A DNA stretch of 64,000 nucleotides, taken from contig QCXZ01000041.1 of assembly GCA_025024175.1 (NCBI GenBank), forward strand, positions 1,421,786 through 1,485,785, written 5' to 3'. Both the position numbers and the translations under genes were made by a program. The notes beneath the pieces were generated by a model. It was given only the letters and a program-made list of their open reading frames with translations. It had not been told where the DNA came from and did no database searches. This DNA comes from Rhyzopertha dominica (Eukaryota > Arthropoda > Insecta > Coleoptera > Bostrichidae). How positions within the stretch are numbered: position 1 is the stretch's first letter; the number at the start of each line of letters is the position of its first letter. This document shows positions 59,745-64,000 of the stretch, piece after piece.

Positions 59745-60060
59745 ACCTACTACTTACTTTGAGGACAAAATTTTTGTATGGTGTGCCATTTCTGAGGCTG
59801 GCTTCATCTCTCAGTCGCTATGTAGTGCCTTATTTTAAGTATTCAGAAGCAGTTAGAATGCCAACTTTTCAAGTATCAACAGTTTAAGACAACAAAGTTA
59901 CCCGTAACCCTGAAATTTTATGTCGTCAGATCTGCTTTGATTTCGTTTACAGCAATTTAATGGACTATTAAGAATCACTGCTCCCAAAGTTTTAACTCTT
60001 CGTGTTGACAAAGAAAAATAAATAGCGTCATTATATGATCTTGCTTTGAGGAATGATATA
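59745..60060 (+). pseudogene. Possible Tc1/mariner-type transposase trace
   Basis: FEDKIFVWCAISEAGFIS (about 59757-59810) closely recalls the VMVWCAISExGxS block of insect Tc1-like transposases. The downstream sequence can be read with protein-like content (YFKYSEAVRMPTF), but no catalytic block is clear. It may be a heavily eroded relic. Confidence 0.4.
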
Positions 60061-60093
60061 CAAAAATGTTAAACCTATATTTGTTATGTAATA

Positions 60094-60655
60094 AGGTGTT
60101 TCCTAATCCTAAGAACCCGGACGGAATTACAAATGCAACCCAATATAAATTTTCAAATCCAGTGTGGTTATTATTTAATTTACAGTATTATGTACTTAAA
60201 AAATAAACTAGGTCACTTTTCAGACGAACCGTTGCAGCTAGAGAAAAACTGACACCACTCCGAAATGCAGCAGGTCCACATTAGTAAATGAACATAAAAT
60301 TAGCGTAATCGGAGACCATCAAGTTTCAAGGTGAAAAAACAACAAAGGGGTGGTAGCCTCTGCTCTTTTTCAATTTTCTGTGGAATTTATTTTTCGCTCA
60401 AAATCGGCACAGTGATGTATTTTGAGCTCCAGATTCCAAAAATGCAGTCAGAAATGAGCTAGGACGTCCAGAAATTAATTTTTCGCAAATAGATATTAAG
60501 CAAATAATTGAAGTTTACGTCAACATTTACAAAGTCAAAGAGCTCTCTGTGTTTCATGATTTTTAAGACCAAATATCCTTGTTAGATCTGTAAACATATT
60601 CTGGGCTGCAATTTTATTATCTTTAGGCTTACTACCATTCGTGAAACAATCTGCA
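60094..60655. mobile_element. Non-autonomous DD41D derivative carrying satellite sequence
   Basis: The left end (AGGTGTTTCCTAATCCTAAG ... AAATGCAACCCA) and right end (GGGCTGCAATTTTATT ... TTCGTGAAACAATCTG) are diverged, mutually inverted copies of the 60-bp terminal repeat of the element at 46464-47875. After the left repeat, CCAGTGTGGTTATT also matches its subterminal sequence. There is no transposase. The interior, about 60310-60478, is a satellite fragment. A TA precedes the left end; CATA follows the right, as in the autonomous copy. Confidence 0.75.
60310..60478 (-). repeat. Inverted, diverged satellite fragment inside the non-autonomous element
   Basis: The reverse complement reads GACGTCCTAGCTCATTTCTG, then GGAATCTGGAGCTCAAAATA, GATTTTGAGC and CCCCTTTGTTG in the same order as the monomers at 4865 and 38344, with more substitutions. 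Confidence 0.75.
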
Positions 60656-61771
60656 TAATGAGGTGGCGAAAGAACTGCTGTTAAAAGAAAAAAAAGCATG
60701 TAATACAAAAACAGATCAGTAAAAAGCCGTTTTATGAAAACTATGTTCATTAATACCTTCTTTAGAGATGATACAGTTGGTTAGTCGCTGTGTTAGCACT
60801 GCAATAACAGTGGCTCACTAATTTGCTTTGAGTTGAGTATTACACAAAAAGAGTTTGTCACAAAAATAGTGATGAAGAAGAATGTAATTATAGTAATTAA
60901 AAAAGGAGTAATCCCAATAAATAAGAAAAAGTTGCAGAAAAAAGGACCTTCCTTATACGTGAGTTATCAAGCTAGATAATAATTTTTGATGTATTTAAAT
61001 AAATATTACAGATGACCACGCTAAATCAAAAAACGAACCAGACACATTTTTGCAAAGCCTACGAAATCACATGTTTTCTGATGGCAAATGTCTTAGGCAT
61101 AATTGTAGAATCACACAATAGGTCAGGAAGACTATAATCTCAGAAAGTGACTAAATTAGATCGCGAATAAAAATTCCTGTCAAATTTGTACCCGACTATA
61201 GAATTATCGATTTTCTCTTTTTCAAAAGCGTATGTCTATGTTCCGTCTATATGCATTTTTTGTTTTTAAAATAGACGTAAGTTTTCCCTCGTTTGGGCAC
61301 TGCATGGGTATCTAAAACCTATAATAAAAACAGCTGAGAAAAACGTTAATTGGAAGAGCTTTATTTTTTATTTTGTTAAAAAAAAAGACTTTTTAAGTAT
61401 AGACACATTTTTTTAGATTTGTGCTAATGACTGATACGTTCATAGACAAATTTAGCTGTTACTTCAACGTGCCTTTACACAAATTTACATTACAGTAATG
61501 AATATCGTTCACTGCATTTACAACCAGGTTCCATTAAATAGAGACATTCTTTAAACCAACGAACAGTTTACATTAGTAGAATAAATTGTGTTTGCATTTA
61601 TTTAATGAGCTATTTTCATTGGGTATAACAATTTGTTCGTCGCGCTGAAAATCGAGAACTAAATTTGTATATTTATGTACACTTTAGGTCCAATAAACCA
61701 TTTTATTTCGCTGAGCCACCTACTTACCAATCTAATTTCTTGTTGTATAACTTCTATTCAGACTTGAAAAG
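60656..61771. other. Intergenic, nothing recognised
   Basis: AT-rich with short frames only. Confidence 0.4.
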
Positions 61772-63295
61772 TTAATAATAATAATAATAAATGCATTTAT
61801 TCTGACCAGAACAGAAAAAAATATATATATTTAGATGCAGAAATGGTTGCAATCAGAGCTGAGGGATAAAGAATCTGTCAGCACTGTTCTTCCTTGCAAC
61901 CAAATATACGAGGGCAAAAATTAATAAAAGCGCTGATTACAGAGTATTATAGGTAGTTGAAAAAAAAACAAGAAGTAGTTGGTGCTAACAAATAAATAAC
62001 TAAAGTACTAGATATAATAAGGTTTGAGGTTGCATTGACCACCGAGCAAAAACTCACGAACATAGCGTAACGAGTTTATATTATACTGATGTAAGAGATT
62101 TATAATTTTAGGGGCAATATAAGAAAAACAGTTTTGAAATTGTGAAGTTCTATGTCGCGGGACAGAAGCCACCTTAATGGGCCTTATATTTAGATCATGT
62201 ACTTAGATCTTTTTTATAATTCTTTTTACAAGGTATACCGGTTCTTTATTTTTTAGTAGTTTAAGACATATATTGCAATAATGAAGAAACCTACGTTCCC
62301 TAGTATTTAACCAACCCAGTTCCTTTATCTTCTCCGAAACATGATCTGGCCGTCGCAGGCCATAAACAAACCTAACGCAAGAGTTTTGCAAACGCTGTAA
62401 ACGTTGACTATCATATTGAGTCAGCATAGGTCCATATACAACATTACAGTAGTTTATAAACGACAAAACTAAAGAATTACATAAGGTTACCTTAGACTGG
62501 AAGTTCAATATATTGCAACTATTATATAACAACTTCAAATTTGATATGGATCTTTTAAGAATATAATTGACATGTGATGTAAATTTTAAGTCGGTGTCAA
62601 TGAATACTCCAAGCTTTTTAACTAAATTTACAGCTAATAGCTTTGTATCATTAAGTGTTATGTCTAACTGAGAAAGACATCGTTGTCTAATTTGTAGTGT
62701 TTAGTGATAAGCAATATTTAGTCGATAAAGAAGATAATGATCCTAAGTCTGAGGTTATGAATTTATATGATTCAGTAATATCAACTTCCTTACAAGAATA
62801 ATATATCTGCGTATCGTCCGCATAAAAATGACCTTTACAATATTTCAGACACGATGAAATGTACATAGAAAATAACAAGGGACCCAATATGGATCCTTGC
62901 GGCACGCCGCTTACACGCTTAATTGGAAGACAAAAAGAATTATTGGATTTTACTACCTGTTGACGATCTCGCAAATAATCATTCATCAGTGATAGAGTCT
63001 TTTGGTCAAGTCTGATGTGAAAAACAGCAGACATAAGATAACAATTTATTCTGTCGCACGCTTTCGAATAATCTAAGAGAACTAGTGTTGTGATGCATTT
63101 ATTGTCAGTTGCTTTGATTATATCGTCTGTAACAGGAAGCAATGCTGTTTCGCACTACGATTTGCCCTAAACCTTGATTGGTTTTCTGGTATGATACGAA
63201 ATTTCTTCAAATGCTGACCGATCTGTTTGTGAATAATTTTTGCAAATATTTTGGACACTGACGAGAGAATGCTTATGGGTCGAAGATACTACTTT
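61772..63295 (-). mobile_element. 5'-truncated non-LTR retrotransposon, CR1/Jockey-like
   Basis: On the minus strand the coding region (63290 to about 62204) is followed by a 3' UTR of roughly 430 bp. It ends in AATAAATGCATTTATTATT and a TTA-repeat tail (plus-strand 61773-61792). The 5' end stops abruptly within the reverse transcriptase. A repeat-type tail instead of poly(A) is common in CR1- and I-like insect elements. No target duplication could be defined. Confidence 0.8.
62203..63290 (-). pseudogene. Reverse transcriptase of the CR1/Jockey-like element, frameshifted
   Basis: Motifs in order on the minus strand: RPISILSSVSKIFAKIIHKQ and the NQSRFRANRS block (family NQxGFRxxxS). After a shift near 63143, TTLVLLDYSKACDRIN (motif A, catalytic Asp in DYSKA). 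Then SGVPQGSILGPLLFSMYI (motif B) and FYADDTQIYY with the catalytic YADD pair. After a shift near 62690, KKLGVFIDTDLKFTSHV, the thumb, then ITLCNSL-type sequence (VTLCNSLVLSFINYCNVVYG) and RLQRLQNSCVRFVYGLRR, ending LVKRIIKKI. All catalytic motifs in the retained part are intact. Two frameshifts and loss of the endonuclease make it non-autonomous; with only two lesions it is likely fairly young. Confidence 0.85.
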
Positions 63296-64000
63296 TATTT
63301 TTTTTATTATTGGTGTAAACACCCTGTTGCTGACATAGTAGTTGCGCTCAGATTAATATTAGAGATACGTAAACTATGAGGAGATGTTTTACAAGTACGG
63401 TAGCATTTTTGATAAATTAGCTTGTTCGAAAAAGTACATTCCTTGATCTTTTATGATACGCATTATTATGATATATTTTTGAGTAGTGGTACTTGATGGA
63501 TACTTTTGATATATGTATACTTTAAGAAAAAAAAATTATCTACATTTTTCTTTCGAGAAAATATGATTAACTTTCGTCTTTGCGCCGTACAACTTTGACT
63601 AGATGTAATACCATCTATTATCTATATGATTAATGGATAGATTTACATAATGATCATTAAATTAACAGTTCAACAGCCTTGTGAGTATTTAATATCTACT
63701 AATACGTTTGTTGTTGTTTTGAACATCACTACCACTTCTGATGGTAGGAAATATTTGTGCGTCCTCTTTGTTATGTCACTTTTAATTAAAACAAAAAAGT
63801 TGTGTGATTACTTTGCAGCCTGCTTATAATTAAACGTGCAAACAACCACGTAGCTACATCTGGCCATAAATATCGCACGAATTATGATATTTGGGTTACA
63901 CTTAGCATGAACTCCAAACAAATCTTGTAACAGCTGCGGGGACAATTCCTCACGTTACATAACGCGAATATTTGTGAATACGAAAGCAGGGTGTCCTCCG
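63296..64000. other. Intergenic, nothing recognised
   Basis: AT-rich; no coding motif or repeat shared with the rest of the window. Confidence 0.4.

Noticed and set aside
1..64000. tRNA, rRNA or CRISPR features
   Set aside because: None could be recognised by eye; the organism is eukaryotic, so CRISPR arrays are not expected.

Overview
The window looks like AT-rich insect nuclear DNA, most likely from a beetle. It has no operons. Introns are short with GT-AG ends, and scattered single N bases point to a draft assembly. The repeat load is typical of an arthropod: mariner/Tc1-type elements, a Penelope-like element, several non-LTR fragments, satellite monomers and MITE-like hairpins. A short TCAGG tract matches the telomere unit of Tribolium and related beetles. 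This fits a beetle but does not prove it.

Host genes are few. The best supported are two neighbouring minus-strand genes at 38864-39361 and 40854-41573. Each has a 16-codon signal-peptide exon, a phase-0 intron and one body exon. The two mature proteins align without a gap across a C-x33-C-x6-C-x29-C core, so they are tandem paralogues of a small secreted helical protein that I cannot assign to a named family. A third candidate is a 5' coding exon at 35386-35639 (minus) whose product starts MGCSNSK, a myristoylation/palmitoylation-type N-terminus.

Most recognisable sequence is mobile. From left to right it includes: a decayed gene of the widespread arthropod EEQGERFHQD family (1.9-2.4 kb); satellite monomers (4.9-5.25 and 38.3-38.6 kb); a dispersed repeat with a 17-bp minisatellite (10.6-12.1 and 17.1-18.0 kb); a double-hairpin MITE with 12-bp target duplications (15.4 kb); a full-length DD34D mariner with an open transposase (18.8-20.2 kb); a truncated DD41D element (21.5-22.4 kb) and its terminal-repeat-complete relative (46.5-47.9 kb); two copies of a decayed Mutator-like element (23.6-25.9 and 51.5-52.95 kb); a 5'-truncated Penelope-like element with a 15-bp target duplication and a hammerhead-like core (27.3-28.5 kb); non-LTR pieces at 29.4, 33.4, 36.5, 45.3 and 61.8-63.3 kb; another broken transposase of the same superfamily (56.8-58.1 kb); and a non-autonomous DD41D derivative that contains a satellite fragment (60.1-60.65 kb).

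The remaining sequence is intergenic or possibly intronic. I see no tRNA, rRNA or CRISPR array. The most interesting items are the secreted gene pair, the hairpin element whose loop is inverted between copies, and the non-autonomous element carrying satellite DNA.
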